A stretch of DNA of 64,000 nucleotides from Halomonas sp. 54_146. Its GTDB lineage: Bacteria > Pseudomonadota > Gammaproteobacteria > Pseudomonadales > Halomonadaceae. Each line of letters opens with the position of its first letter. The first letter of the stretch is position 1. Under the pieces are notes generated by a model that saw only the letters and a list, made by a program, of their open reading frames with translations, did not search any database and had not been told where the DNA came from. The stretch spans positions 17,586 to 81,585 of the forward strand of contig NZ_LGEN01000015.1 in NCBI RefSeq assembly GCF_001507855.1. Direction: 5' to 3'. Shown here piece after piece: positions 10,172 through 17,944 of the stretch. The position numbers and the translations under genes are program-made.

Positions 10172-10633
10172 ATGGCAACCCCCCGCCAGCGCACGATTAA
10201 AAGCCGCGCGTCCCTCGCCGGCCACCCGCTTCATCCCGTGATGATCCACTTTCCCGTTGCGGCGCTGATGGCGCTGGTGGCAAGCGATATCGGCTTCTTG
10301 CTGAGTGGCGACCCGTTTTGGGCACGCGCCGGTGTGTGGCTGGCGGGTGTGGGTGCTTTTGGCGGCTGGATTGCCAGTACCGCTGGCATTATCGACTTGG
10401 TGACAGTGGCTCGAATTCGCCGCCTGATTACCGGCTGGAGCCACGCTATCGTCGCCGTGGTGATGCTTTCGCTGGCATCGCTTAACTGGCTGCTGCGCGT
10501 TAACGACCCCAGTGCCATTCTGCCCTGGGGGCTTGGCATATCGCTGGTCACCGCCGCGCTGATAGCCCTGGTGGGCTGGCTGGGTGGGCAGTTGGTGTAT
10601 GAACACGCGGTGGGTGTCGAGGTTGAGGATTAA
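10172..10633 (+). CDS. DUF2231 membrane protein
   Basis: A 153-aa protein with four membrane segments. The family signature GHPLHPVMIHFPVA at the N-terminus contains conserved histidines that may bind haem or metal; the function of DUF2231 is not established. The ORF track begins at an upstream ATG, but MATPRQRT has AGGAAGTGACC directly before it. It is divergent from coxB with about 100 bp or less between starts, and DUF2231 genes often accompany alternative oxidases, so a role in respiration or membrane redox is a reasonable inference. Confidence 0.85.
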   Translation: MATPRQRTIKSRASLAGHPLHPVMIHFPVAALMALVASDIGFLLSGDPFWARAGVWLAGVGAFGGWIASTAGIIDLVTVARIRRLITGWSHAIVAVVMLSLASLNWLLRVNDPSAILPWGLGISLVTAALIALVGWLGGQLVYEHAVGVEVED

Positions 10634-10658
10634 CACTAATCGGTGAAAAGGCACGGCG

Positions 10659-11087
10659 TTAGCTCCAATCCAGTGGCTTAGCTAACACCAGCCCCAGCAC
10701 GCTTAGAATGCCCGCCAGTGCCACGCACAGCGCCGCCCAATTGGCGGGTTTAACCCAACGGTAGTGGCCCATTTCAAGGCGCAGGATTAACCAGCCAAAA
10801 CAGCCATGAGCTGCCACCATCGCCACCACGGCACCAAGTTTAAAGATTAGCCAGCCGCCCAGCAGGCCATGGATAAGAAACAGCAGCGTGCCCGAGGCGA
10901 TCGCCACTAAGGCGGCCGGGGTAGCGATTGAGTTATAGAAAAACCGCGGCATGGGCGGCGTGCCCTGGGCAAAGCCTGAATCTGTGCGCAATTGCAGCGC
11001 TTGGCTGAGCAAGGCAGGTAGATAAAGCAGCGAGCCGCACCAAATCACTAGCGCGGCAATGTGAAGCAGTTTAAGCCAGGGCATCAA
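10659..11087 (-). CDS. CopD-family (HemJ-like) membrane protein
   Basis: A 142-aa protein with four membrane helices, opening MMPWLKLLHIAALVIWCGSLLYLP. The LHI..VIWCGxLLYLP motif is typical of COG1981, which includes the protoporphyrinogen oxidase HemJ and CopD-like proteins. The histidine in the first helix is the presumed haem ligand. It is convergent with DUF2231 (25-bp gap) and follows the oxidase genes, so a haem- or copper-related role at the membrane is plausible. I cannot choose between HemJ and a CopD-like function from sequence alone. Confidence 0.82.
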   Translation of the reverse strand: MMPWLKLLHIAALVIWCGSLLYLPALLSQALQLRTDSGFAQGTPPMPRFFYNSIATPAALVAIASGTLLFLIHGLLGGWLIFKLGAVVAMVAAHGCFGWLILRLEMGHYRWVKPANWAALCVALAGILSVLGLVLAKPLDWS

Positions 11088-11162
11088 AGCTTCCTTGCAT
11101 TGCTAAGGCGGGAGTAAATCACTCCCTAACCTTAGTCAAAGCACCCACTTCTAGCTAGCGGC

Positions 11163-12053
11163 TTAACTCACTTGAACTTCATAACCAGTGAATTTACGGA
11201 GATTAATCACCCCGCTATCGAGGATCAAATACTGCCCTTTAACACCTTGCAGCACGCCTTCCACCAGCGGCTGCTTATCAAAGTTATGCGAGACCACTTT
11301 TTTCGGAAACACGCTGACGGGATAATGAAAATGTTGCACTGGTTGATCGAGCGAGCGAATCGCCTGCGCGCCGTGGGTCTCACGCAGTTGGTGCAAGCCA
11401 TCGGCTAGCAGGTTCAGCAACCGGTCACGCTCGGCGCTTAAATCCAGGGTTTCAACGTCACCTTTGAGCATCGCCCGCCAGTTGGTACGATCCGCCACCT
11501 GCTGTTTAAACAGCATTTCGACTAAACCAGACTGCTGGCGCGTATCGACCTCAAGAATCGGCAGCGCCTGTATCGCGCCTTGATCCAACCAGCGGGTAGG
11601 CATTTGGGTTTTGCGGGTAATGCCGACCTTGAGGCCAGACGAGTTGGCCAAATACACGATATGCGGCTGAAAACAGTGCCGCTCGCCCCACTCTGGCTCG
11701 CGGCAGGTGCCTTGGAAAAAGTGGCAGGTTTCCGGCTTCATGATGCAGGTATCACACTGCGCTAGCCGCTTAAAGCATGGGTAGCAGTGGCCTTGGGCAA
11801 AGCTCTTTTTAGTCGCCCGCCCGCAGTGGGTACAGGCGATGGCACCTGTCCAGCGTAGGCTGAGCGGCTCGCCAATACGCTCGTTTAGCGCAACCCGGTG
11901 CTCGCCTGCGCGCAAATGGTAGTCCACCGGTTCGTCTTGGCGGTTAGGTAGCGCTGCCGCCATTTTGCTTAAACAGCCCTGTACTGAAAAACCTGGCGCT
12001 GAAACACCTGGCACTGAAACACCTGGCACGGCGGCTTCAATCACGCGTGGCAT
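11163..12053 (-). CDS. DUF2797 zinc-binding protein
   Basis: A 296-aa cytoplasmic protein of the DUF2797 family, function unknown. Two CxxC pairs with a further cluster (CTHCGR, CYPCFKRLAQCDTC) look like a zinc site. The middle part (VYLANSSGLKVGITR) recalls a GIY-YIG-like strand pattern. The N-terminus carries three copies of a PGVS-type pentapeptide from a 15-bp DNA repeat (about 11998-12037); since GTG occurs within the repeat, the true start is uncertain. The first 17 bp overlap the DUF1315 gene, indicating translational coupling in the glpG-DUF1315-DUF2797 operon. Confidence 0.8.
   Translation of the reverse strand: MPRVIEAAVPGVSVPGVSAPGFSVQGCLSKMAAALPNRQDEPVDYHLRAGEHRVALNERIGEPLSLRWTGAIACTHCGRATKKSFAQGHCYPCFKRLAQCDTCIMKPETCHFFQGTCREPEWGERHCFQPHIVYLANSSGLKVGITRKTQMPTRWLDQGAIQALPILEVDTRQQSGLVEMLFKQQVADRTNWRAMLKGDVETLDLSAERDRLLNLLADGLHQLRETHGAQAIRSLDQPVQHFHYPVSVFPKKVVSHNFDKQPLVEGVLQGVKGQYLILDSGVINLRKFTGYEVQVS
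11996..12037 (-). repeat. 15-bp tandem repeat inside the DUF2797 gene
   Basis: About three copies of GTGCCAGGTGTTTCA (minus strand) encode PGVSV, PGVSA and PGFSV. The unit length keeps the reading frame, and the repeat lies at the variable N-terminus of the protein. Confidence 0.8.
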
Positions 12054-12321
12054 CCCGAGCCAAGCCCGCCATCTCTGGCGTTACGCCGGCGCCGCTCGCC
12101 GCCGCCCCGCAGGTACGCTGCTCTAAATAGCCCACGCGGTTCTCTTCCGGCACGTTGTTTTCAACCTCAAAACGCATCACGGTTTCTAAGCAGAGTTCGG
12201 TCTGTTCCGGCGTTAAGCGGCGGCCGTCAGGCCATTTGCGCAGCGATACCGCCTGTTTAAGGCTTTCATAAATCGCTGGGGTCATCTGGTTAATCATTTT
12301 TTCGAAGGTCATTTCGCTCAT
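12037..12321 (-). CDS. yeaC: DUF1315 family protein (YeaC-like)
   Basis: A 94-aa protein whose first 65 residues match the DUF1315/YeaC pattern: MINQMTPAIYESLKQAV, KWPDGRRLTPEQ and a central NVPEENRVGY. Function unknown; predicted cytoplasmic and helical. The start has GAGG seven bases upstream. It lies 10 bp after glpG and its 3' end overlaps the DUF2797 gene by 17 bp, so the three are one transcription unit. The C-terminal tail after CGAAASG is not part of the family core. Confidence 0.85.
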   Translation of the reverse strand: MSEMTFEKMINQMTPAIYESLKQAVSLRKWPDGRRLTPEQTELCLETVMRFEVENNVPEENRVGYLEQRTCGAAASGAGVTPEMAGLARDATRD

Positions 12322-12331
12322 TGCAGGCCTC

Positions 12332-13183
12332 TTAACGATTTTTCAAACGGCGTGATGAATAATACCAGCCAGTGACAAGCCCCACGAGTAGCCCACCTAA
12401 ATGCGCCTCGTTGGCTACGTTGCCAAAACCAACGCTGCTGGCCATATCGGTCATGGTGAATACCATCCAGCCGAGCATAAATACCACCAGCATTTGCGGT
12501 ACAAAGAAACCGCTGTGCGGCACTCGGCGTGACATTAACCAAACGTGGGCAAGTAAGGCATAAACCACGCCGGACATGCCGCCAAACAGCACGGTGCCGG
12601 TCATATATTGAGCGATATTAGCACCAATGCCGGCCACAACCAGCAGCACTAGCATGGTTAAACTGCCCTGCAACGCTTCAATTTGGCGGCCGAAATACCA
12701 TACCCACATCAGGTTGAATATTAAATGCATCCAGCCAAAGTGCAGAAAGGCAGGCGATAGCAAGCGCCATATTTGACCTGAGGCAAGCGTTTGCGAAAGC
12801 GTGCCAAACACCAATTCGCCACCTGAAATGCCAATCGGCACGATGGTTAAAGCAACAATCAGCTGATCGCCAAACACGCCAATCAACGCAAACACGACTA
12901 GGCTAATGACAATCATGAGGGCTGTCACCGGCACCTGGCGAAGCGAGGCCAGTGATGAGGCCACATGCGGGGAACGCTTGGCTGAGTGTTGCAGCACCAT
13001 CGGCTCACCGCGCTCCCAGCGTTCAACCAATGCTTTAAGGTCATCGTGTTGGCGTGGGTCGGCCACCCATAGCAACTGCCCATCGGTTTCATCGGTAATG
13101 CGGTGACCAATACGGTGACGCCAAAGTGCTTTGCGCAGTTCGCTCGTATCCGCGTGATCGGGCAAAAGCATCACTGGATGCAT
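12332..13183 (-). CDS. glpG: rhomboid intramembrane serine protease
   Basis: Cleaves transmembrane substrates within the inner membrane. The 283 aa begin with a soluble domain of about 75 residues (VADPRQHDDLKALVERWERG), like the cytoplasmic domain of E. coli GlpG, followed by six helices. The catalytic serine is in GGMSGVVYALL and the catalytic histidine in NEAHLGGLLVG; the HLIFNLMWVW loop motif is also present. The start has AGAGGAAG upstream. First gene of an operon with DUF1315 and DUF2797. The 410-bp upstream region holds tandem repeats and a candidate sRNA. Confidence 0.93.
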   Translation of the reverse strand: MHPVMLLPDHADTSELRKALWRHRIGHRITDETDGQLLWVADPRQHDDLKALVERWERGEPMVLQHSAKRSPHVASSLASLRQVPVTALMIVISLVVFALIGVFGDQLIVALTIVPIGISGGELVFGTLSQTLASGQIWRLLSPAFLHFGWMHLIFNLMWVWYFGRQIEALQGSLTMLVLLVVAGIGANIAQYMTGTVLFGGMSGVVYALLAHVWLMSRRVPHSGFFVPQMLVVFMLGWMVFTMTDMASSVGFGNVANEAHLGGLLVGLVTGWYYSSRRLKNR

Positions 13184-13237
13184 ATCTTCCTCTCATCAAA
13201 GCGCTGGCGGCACGCTAGCCGCAGCGAGTGGGTAGTG

Positions 13238-13300
13238 AGTGCTCTTAATACAAACCGCTAATAATTAATACAAACCGCCAATAAAACAAACCGCCAAATA
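13238..13300. repeat. short tandem repeat upstream of glpG
   Basis: Three imperfect copies of AATACAAACCGCYAATAA (16-20 bp spacing). It lies between the terminator of the candidate sRNA and the glpG start. One of many short intergenic tandem arrays in the window. Confidence 0.75.
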
Positions 13301-13306
13301 ACGCAC

Positions 13307-13405
13307 AAAAAAAACCGGCGGTGGGGACCGCCGGAGAATAAAAGCAAGGGATCATTCAAGGGAACACTTACTCAGATAGCCAGCAGCAGGGTTAGTTCAG
13401 ACGTT
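13307..13405 (-). ncRNA. candidate small RNA, copy A (with terminator)
   Basis: Minus strand. It ends in a strong intrinsic terminator: 8-bp stem CCGGCGGT/ACCGCCGG, loop of four, then eight T. Upstream of the stem are the blocks TGATCCCTTGCTT, CTGAGTAAGT and CTAACCCTGCTGCTGGCTAT, all of which recur in the locus at 17730-17857. The region upstream (13400-13450) is AT-rich and could hold a promoter, but I cannot fix the 5' end. An alternative is a long 3' UTR of the phosphoesterase gene, whose stop is about 190 bp away; the shared blocks argue against this. No ORF is conserved between the copies. A further AT-rich stretch (13406-13593) shows nothing else. Confidence 0.55.
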
Positions 13406-13593
13406 TTGAAAAAAATATGTAATTTTATGTAAAATTAAAAGAAATTAATTTTTGAAGCCTTTTATTAACGTAATGAGCGAAGGCCAGACAAGGCGAAATT
13501 AGCTGAAAAAACGGAGTCTATGATTAATAAATGAGTATGTTGAGGCTAATTTCAACACAGTATGGGCAAGCGCAATAGTTAATCAAAGGTTTC

Positions 13594-14580
13594 TTAGTCA
13601 AAGTCGATTTCCCAGGGCTTAGGCAGCGCCCGCTCTTCTTTCGGCACTTTAATCCACACAAAATGGTCGGCGTTTAATACCGCCTCACCACTCCACCGAT
13701 AAGCCACTAAGCGCCCATATTTCACCGCGCTGTAGTCAAGGCAGGCAATGTTACGGGTGGGCAGCGCAGGTATGCCTTCACACCAGTAATGACCAATAAA
13801 CAGCGGCGGCTGCTCTGGCCCGTAGTAGCTCAGTTTCTGGCATTCTTCATGGGTCAATGCGTGGGCTTCAAGATCACCCGGCAAGTTATCGGGCTGAAAC
13901 ACGACATCGCCCCACTGCTGGGGTGCCTCGGCCCAAAAATGGGCACGAAAGCTTTTGCGCGTAAAGCCGTCGCCGGAGTGTATCGCGATACCTTCAGGCA
14001 GCGAGATATGGGGGCCACGGGTTAAGCGATCTAAAATCCGAAACGCCTGGGTAGAGGGGTCTGTTGATTCCACCAGGAACTGTGTGTCCATGCAGCAATC
14101 AGGGCGGCGCTGCTTTAACTGTTCAATCAGCGTTGCGTCCCAGCAGGCATGCACTACACGAATGCCGTCTATCTCAAGGCATAGCGGAATCGTCTTAAAC
14201 CACGCCAGGGTATCTTCCCACTCGTTGGTGTAGTCGCGATACTGTTCCAAGGTGTCTTGAATAATACGGTTGTGGCGCGGCGTATGTTCACGCAGCCAGC
14301 GCTTGTGGCTGCCCGCAGGCGCGGGGTGGGTATACGCCAAGGCGTTATATTCGTGATTACCCATGACAATATACGCTTGGCCATGTTCGACCATTCGCCG
14401 GGCAATGGTCACCGCTAAGCGGATGCGTGGCCCACGATCTATCAAATCACCCAGGAAAATGACTTTTCGACGCGGGTGGCAATACACGCCTTTGCGCTGG
14501 TGATAACCGAGTTTTTCCAGCAGTGCCGCCAGCGTAGCGCCGCACCCATGGATATCACCAATCAGGTCGTACCCTTCCAT
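13594..14580 (-). CDS. calcineurin-like metallophosphoesterase
   Basis: A 328-aa cytoplasmic phosphatase of the PPP/ApaH-like superfamily. All metal and catalytic motifs are present: GDIHGC near residue 10, GDLIDRG near residue 47, GNHE near residue 77, and a later VVHACWD with the conserved His. This is the bis(5'-nucleosyl)-tetraphosphatase/PrpE style, but the substrate cannot be told from sequence. I use the ATG (MEGYDLIG) two bases after the nadK stop, with GGGGGA upstream; the ORF-track start is a TTG two codons earlier that would overlap nadK as TTGA. Cotranscribed with nadK. Confidence 0.88.
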   Translation of the reverse strand: MEGYDLIGDIHGCGATLAALLEKLGYHQRKGVYCHPRRKVIFLGDLIDRGPRIRLAVTIARRMVEHGQAYIVMGNHEYNALAYTHPAPAGSHKRWLREHTPRHNRIIQDTLEQYRDYTNEWEDTLAWFKTIPLCLEIDGIRVVHACWDATLIEQLKQRRPDCCMDTQFLVESTDPSTQAFRILDRLTRGPHISLPEGIAIHSGDGFTRKSFRAHFWAEAPQQWGDVVFQPDNLPGDLEAHALTHEECQKLSYYGPEQPPLFIGHYWCEGIPALPTRNIACLDYSAVKYGRLVAYRWSGEAVLNADHFVWIKVPKEERALPKPWEIDFD

Positions 14581-14582
14581 GC

Positions 14583-15515
14583 TCAATCCCCCAACCGGTG
14601 GCTCCAGCCTAATTTGCTGCGTAGCACTTCATAGAAATTGTGGCCGATAGGATGCACCAGCTGGACACGTTCAGGCTTGCGGGTGATGACCAATACATCG
14701 TTAGGCTTGGCCACTGCGCGGGTTTGGCCATCGCAGCTAATATGCGGATATGTGTGGTTGGTTTCGCCAATATGAATGCGTATTTCACTGGCGGCATCAA
14801 TCACAATAGGCCGACTCGACAGCGTGTGGGGGAACATGGGCACCAAGGTCACAACATCTAGTTTGGGGTGCATAATGGGCCCGCCGCCAGAAAGCGCATA
14901 AGCGGTAGAGCCTGTTGGTGTGGCGATAATTAAGCCATCGCTGCGCTGGCTGTAGACAAACTGGCCGTCAATAAACAGCTCAAACTCAATCATGCGCACC
15001 GCTTTACCGGGGTGCAGCACCACTTCATTTAGCGCATCACCATTGCCTACCGCAACACCGTTACGATAAAGCACGGAATCCAGCAGAAAACGCTGTTCAA
15101 CCTCAAACTCCCCCGCCAGCACTTCACCCACGCGGGTTTCCAGTTCATCTGGCGAGATATCGGTGAGAAACCCCAAGCGTCCCCGGTTAACGCCTAAAAT
15201 CAGCGTGCCACTTCGGCATAGGGCACGTGCGGCACCCAGCAAGCTGCCATCTCCGCCTACCACAATGACCAGATCACAAAGCTCACCCAGCATGCGACGG
15301 CTCGCTTCCGGCTGGCCGTGGTGCGGCAAGGCGGTGGCAGTGCGGTCTTCCACCAACACCGCGTACTTATGTGCAACAAGATAGGTCACGAGCCGCTGAA
15401 GGGAGTCGATCACTTTATCGCTCCCCAGCCGACCAATCAGCCCAATGGTTTTAAAAGGCCTGTTTGATTGATCGCCGGAAGACGCCATCGGTAATGCTGG
15501 TAAGGTGTTACACAT
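14583..15515 (-). CDS. nadK: NAD kinase
   Basis: Phosphorylates NAD+ to NADP+ in the cytoplasm. 310 aa. Family motifs: GGDGSLLGAAR (GGDG nucleotide loop), GRLGFLTDI, NEVVLHPG and SGGGPIMHP. The N-terminus before KTIGLIGR is variable, and MASSGDQ ten residues in could also be the start. First gene of a two-gene operon with the phosphoesterase (2-bp gap), a pairing that could link NADP supply to nucleotide phosphate turnover. Confidence 0.96.
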   Translation of the reverse strand: MCNTLPALPMASSGDQSNRPFKTIGLIGRLGSDKVIDSLQRLVTYLVAHKYAVLVEDRTATALPHHGQPEASRRMLGELCDLVIVVGGDGSLLGAARALCRSGTLILGVNRGRLGFLTDISPDELETRVGEVLAGEFEVEQRFLLDSVLYRNGVAVGNGDALNEVVLHPGKAVRMIEFELFIDGQFVYSQRSDGLIIATPTGSTAYALSGGGPIMHPKLDVVTLVPMFPHTLSSRPIVIDAASEIRIHIGETNHTYPHISCDGQTRAVAKPNDVLVITRKPERVQLVHPIGHNFYEVLRSKLGWSHRLGD

Positions 15516-15579
15516 GAGCCGACTCTCGCTGACATAAGCTAGCTATTATGGAGACACCTCTGCTATCGGGCAAATAGAC

Positions 15580-16449
15580 TCAGCTAACGACAGCGTGACG
15601 ACGCTGGCACCACCAATGGTTTAGCCATAGCGAGGCCGCCATGATTAGCGCCCCCAACAGCAGGCGGGGAATATCCGCATCGCGGTTCCAAATCACCAAA
15701 TTGACCATTAACCCCGCTGGCACCAGGGCGTTGTTCATAATGGCCAGGGTGCCCGCATCCACTTTGGTGGCACCTTGATTCCAGGCGAAGTAGCCCACAC
15801 CAGATGCTACTAGCCCCAACCAGGCCAATACGCCCCACTGTAGTGATGTGGTCGGCAATGCCGCGCTGTTGCCGAATAATAAATACGCTGGCAAGGCCAC
15901 CACCATTGCGCCGATAAAGAACCAGCCAAACACGTTGTGCCACGCCAAGGTGGGGGGTAAATCAGCCGCTAAACGACGATAGCCTACCTGGCCAATGGCA
16001 AAGCAAAGATTAGCCCCTTGCACCACTAAAAAGCCTGCCCAAAAACCACTATCCACACCGTCGTAGCGAATAACCCCCGCCCCTACGACAGCGAGCAGTG
16101 CGGTCACTAGGTAGATTGGCGTAAAGCGGCCAAACAGCAGGTCATCCAGCAGCGCGATATAAATAGGCGTGAAGATGGTGAACAGCAGTACTTCAGGCAC
16201 CGACAGCAGCAAAAAGGATTGATAGAAGAAGGTGTACATCACCCCCAGCTGTATGGCGCCTAAGCCCATCAACGCTAGGCGCTGTTTACCTTGCAGCAGG
16301 CTGGGGCGTAAAAATGGCAAAAACACCAGTGTGGCAAGCGTTACCCGCAGCAGCACTGCAAAGTAGCTGTCGACTTGGCCCGCTAAATAAACCCCTATCA
16401 ACGAAAAGGAAAATGCCCACAGCGCGGTGACGCCAACCAAATACCCCAT
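15580..16449 (-). CDS. EamA/DMT-family transporter
   Basis: A 289-aa inner membrane protein with ten predicted helices in two EamA repeats (GYLVGVTALWAFSFSLIG and later GFLVVQGANLCFAIGQVGYR). Such carriers export amino acids, amines or related metabolites; the substrate is not evident. The ORF-track start MFTAW is upstream of a clear promoter and cannot be used. MGYLVGV at 16449 has GAGG six bases before it; MRFTMGY at 16461 is the alternative. Transcribed alone, ending 65 bp from the nadK start. Confidence 0.85.
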   Translation of the reverse strand: MGYLVGVTALWAFSFSLIGVYLAGQVDSYFAVLLRVTLATLVFLPFLRPSLLQGKQRLALMGLGAIQLGVMYTFFYQSFLLLSVPEVLLFTIFTPIYIALLDDLLFGRFTPIYLVTALLAVVGAGVIRYDGVDSGFWAGFLVVQGANLCFAIGQVGYRRLAADLPPTLAWHNVFGWFFIGAMVVALPAYLLFGNSAALPTTSLQWGVLAWLGLVASGVGYFAWNQGATKVDAGTLAIMNNALVPAGLMVNLVIWNRDADIPRLLLGALIMAASLWLNHWWCQRRHAVVS

Positions 16450-16475
16450 CGTAAACCTCATCTTATAAATTAGTT

Positions 16476-16510
16476 TACGAGAATTATACGCATCTTGAAT
16501 AAGCTGCCAA
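16476..16510 (-). promoter_or_regulatory. sigma-70 promoter of the DMT transporter
   Basis: Minus strand TTGGCA, 16-bp spacer, TATAAT (a perfect -10), predicting a transcript start near 16476. It gives a short leader before the chosen start and rules out the longer ORF. Confidence 0.75.
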
Positions 16511-16537
16511 GCAGTAAACACTAATGACCGAATTTAG

Positions 16538-17047
16538 TTAACGCCGCTGCAACCACCACATCGCATACACAACGCCAGGCAGCCAACCCGCTAGCGTTAG
16601 CAGCACGGCTAACCCCACACGCTTGCTGCCTGCTTGGGTTAAGCCCACCGCCAGCGGCGGCAATAATAACGCCAGGGCATAATAAGCGAGCTTTAAGGCG
16701 TCTGGCTCTGGCACCGTTTGTTCGGCTTGCTGCGCGGGGGTCGCTTTGGGTGGCGGAGAAAAATACTCCACCGCGCTTGGCGTTGATGGGGCGGCAGCCT
16801 TGCCAGCATGCTCTTCGGCCTTTCGGTGGGCCTGCTTATCAATTTTCTGCTCTAGGGTTTCGGCCCCTTCAGCAAGGTCATCGTGATGACGCTCCCAATC
16901 TTCCCAATCGTGAGGCGTACCTGATTTTGGCCGCTGGTGCCCAGAACCCCGCGCCCGTTCCCAGGCTTTTTCTTCCAAGGTGTTCGGGCGATCAGGGTCT
17001 CGATCAAGCCCCACCCCTTTGCGGTTTAAGTACTCACGTGCATCCAT
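16538..17047 (-). CDS. Pmp3/YqaE-like membrane protein with long acidic N-terminus
   Basis: The last 50 residues of this 169-aa protein (two helices, LLPPLAVGLTQAG and AGWLPGVVYAMWW) match the Pmp3/YqaE/UPF0057 proteolipid family, which is linked to membrane potential and salt or cold stress. Family members are usually 50-60 aa. Here about 115 hydrophilic residues precede the domain, rich in E, D, K, R and H (WEDWERHHDDLAEG), probably cytoplasmic and partly coiled. The start has AAGGAG seven bases upstream. A role in osmotic adaptation would suit a halophile but is inference. Confidence 0.8.
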   Translation of the reverse strand: MDAREYLNRKGVGLDRDPDRPNTLEEKAWERARGSGHQRPKSGTPHDWEDWERHHDDLAEGAETLEQKIDKQAHRKAEEHAGKAAAPSTPSAVEYFSPPPKATPAQQAEQTVPEPDALKLAYYALALLLPPLAVGLTQAGSKRVGLAVLLTLAGWLPGVVYAMWWLQRR

Positions 17048-17159
17048 GGGCGGCTCCTTAATGCGTCAATTTACGGCCAGTTAAGTGGTTAGAAAATTAA
17101 CGGCTTAGAAAATTCAGTAAATACAGCGTTGAATAAACACAGCTTGCAGGCAAAGCGCT

Positions 17160-17178
17160 GCGGATTAAATCCGCCTAC
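17160..17178 (-). repeat. REP-like palindrome with GTAG head
   Basis: On the minus strand GTAG is followed directly by the palindrome GCGGATTTAATCCGC. A GTAG or GTGG tetranucleotide next to a short palindrome is the mark of REP elements mobilised by RAYT transposases. Only one copy is seen in this window and no RAYT gene. Confidence 0.5.
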
Positions 17179-17284
17179 AGTAAAAGAGTCGCTGCTACTT
17201 TAGCACCTAGAGACGACTGACCAGATCGCTTTGCTTGCGAGGCCTTTTTGCCATAGCGATGAATACGATGAGCAAGGAGTATCC

Positions 17285-17695
17285 ATGATGAATAGAGCAA
17301 CCCCAAGCACCGTCCGCGATATCATGTCCCGCGACTGCTACCGTGTCTCGCCCAATGCCTCGATTACCACCTTGGCTAAAGGGTTAGCACTGCACCGCCT
17401 ACCCGGTGCACCGGTGGTGGATGATGCTGATCATTTAATTGGCTTTATTTCAGAACAGGATGTCATGGGCCGCGTGTTGGATAGCATTTACCATGATGAC
17501 GAAGCGCCGCTGGTGAAAGAAATGATGCGCCAGGAAGTGCTCAGCGTCTCCCCCAATAAAAGCATTACCGACCTAGCCCAGGAGATGCTCGGCTCTAAAC
17601 CCAAGGTATACCCCGTAGTTGAGCAGCAGCGTTTGGTGGGGATCGTCACCCGACGTGATATTCTGATTGCGCTGCTTACCATACGCCGTCATTAA
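17285..17695 (+). CDS. CBS-domain pair protein
   Basis: A 136-aa protein of two CBS domains, the first from TVRDIMSRDCYRVSP and the second from VKEMMRQEVLSVSP to VTRRDILIALL. CBS pairs bind adenine nucleotides and sense energy state or ionic strength. No catalytic domain is attached, so it may act by binding partners. MMNRATP at 17285 has AAGGAG directly upstream; the ORF-track start 18 codons earlier has none. Single gene. Confidence 0.88.
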   Translation: MMNRATPSTVRDIMSRDCYRVSPNASITTLAKGLALHRLPGAPVVDDADHLIGFISEQDVMGRVLDSIYHDDEAPLVKEMMRQEVLSVSPNKSITDLAQEMLGSKPKVYPVVEQQRLVGIVTRRDILIALLTIRRH

Positions 17696-17729
17696 CACGC
17701 CGCCATTAGTCAATACGTAATTTTAAGCC

Positions 17730-17857
17730 AAAAAAAACCGCTACTCGTGAGTAGCGGAAGCAAGGGATCAAAACAATAGAGCCAGAACAACAAGGTTAGC
17801 GACTGCTATCGCGATGTTGTCTGTACTTACTCAGACACGCTATGAAGGAAAAGTTCG
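17730..17857 (-). ncRNA. candidate small RNA, copy B (with promoter and terminator)
   Basis: Minus strand, between two plus-strand genes, so no minus CDS explains its terminator. The promoter is TTGACG (17887-17892), a 17-bp spacer, and TTTACT (17864-17869), predicting a start near 17857. The end is an 8-9 bp hairpin CCGCTACT/AGTAGCGG followed by eight T. The RNA would be about 127 nt and contains CTGAGTAAGT, CTAACCTTGTTGTTCTGGCTCTAT and TGATCCCTTGCTT just before the terminator stem. These blocks recur in copy A, the last one 13 of 13 bases. The CCCUUGC stretch is single-stranded in a simple fold and could pair with AAGGG-type ribosome binding sites. Confidence 0.65.
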
Positions 17858-17895
17858 CAAAAAAGTAAAATTTTCGGCCCTAGCGGCGTCAAGCG

Positions 17896-17901
17896 TATAA
17901 T
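17896..17901 (+). promoter_or_regulatory. -10 element of the gene at 17945
   Basis: TATAAT on the plus strand 44 bp before the start codon. The matching -35 is weak. It lies back to back with the minus-strand -35 of the candidate sRNA (17887-17892), so the two promoters may compete. Confidence 0.5.
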
Positions 17902-17944
17902 TAAGCAGCTTTTTTTAACTGATGACGCCTAGGAGCACTATAAA

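Noticed and set aside
10067-10654. N-terminal extension of the 529-aa coxB ORF
   Set aside because: It is the antisense frame of the DUF2231 gene, which has a good ribosome binding site and family motifs; the extension is Gln/His/Arg-rich and not protein-like.
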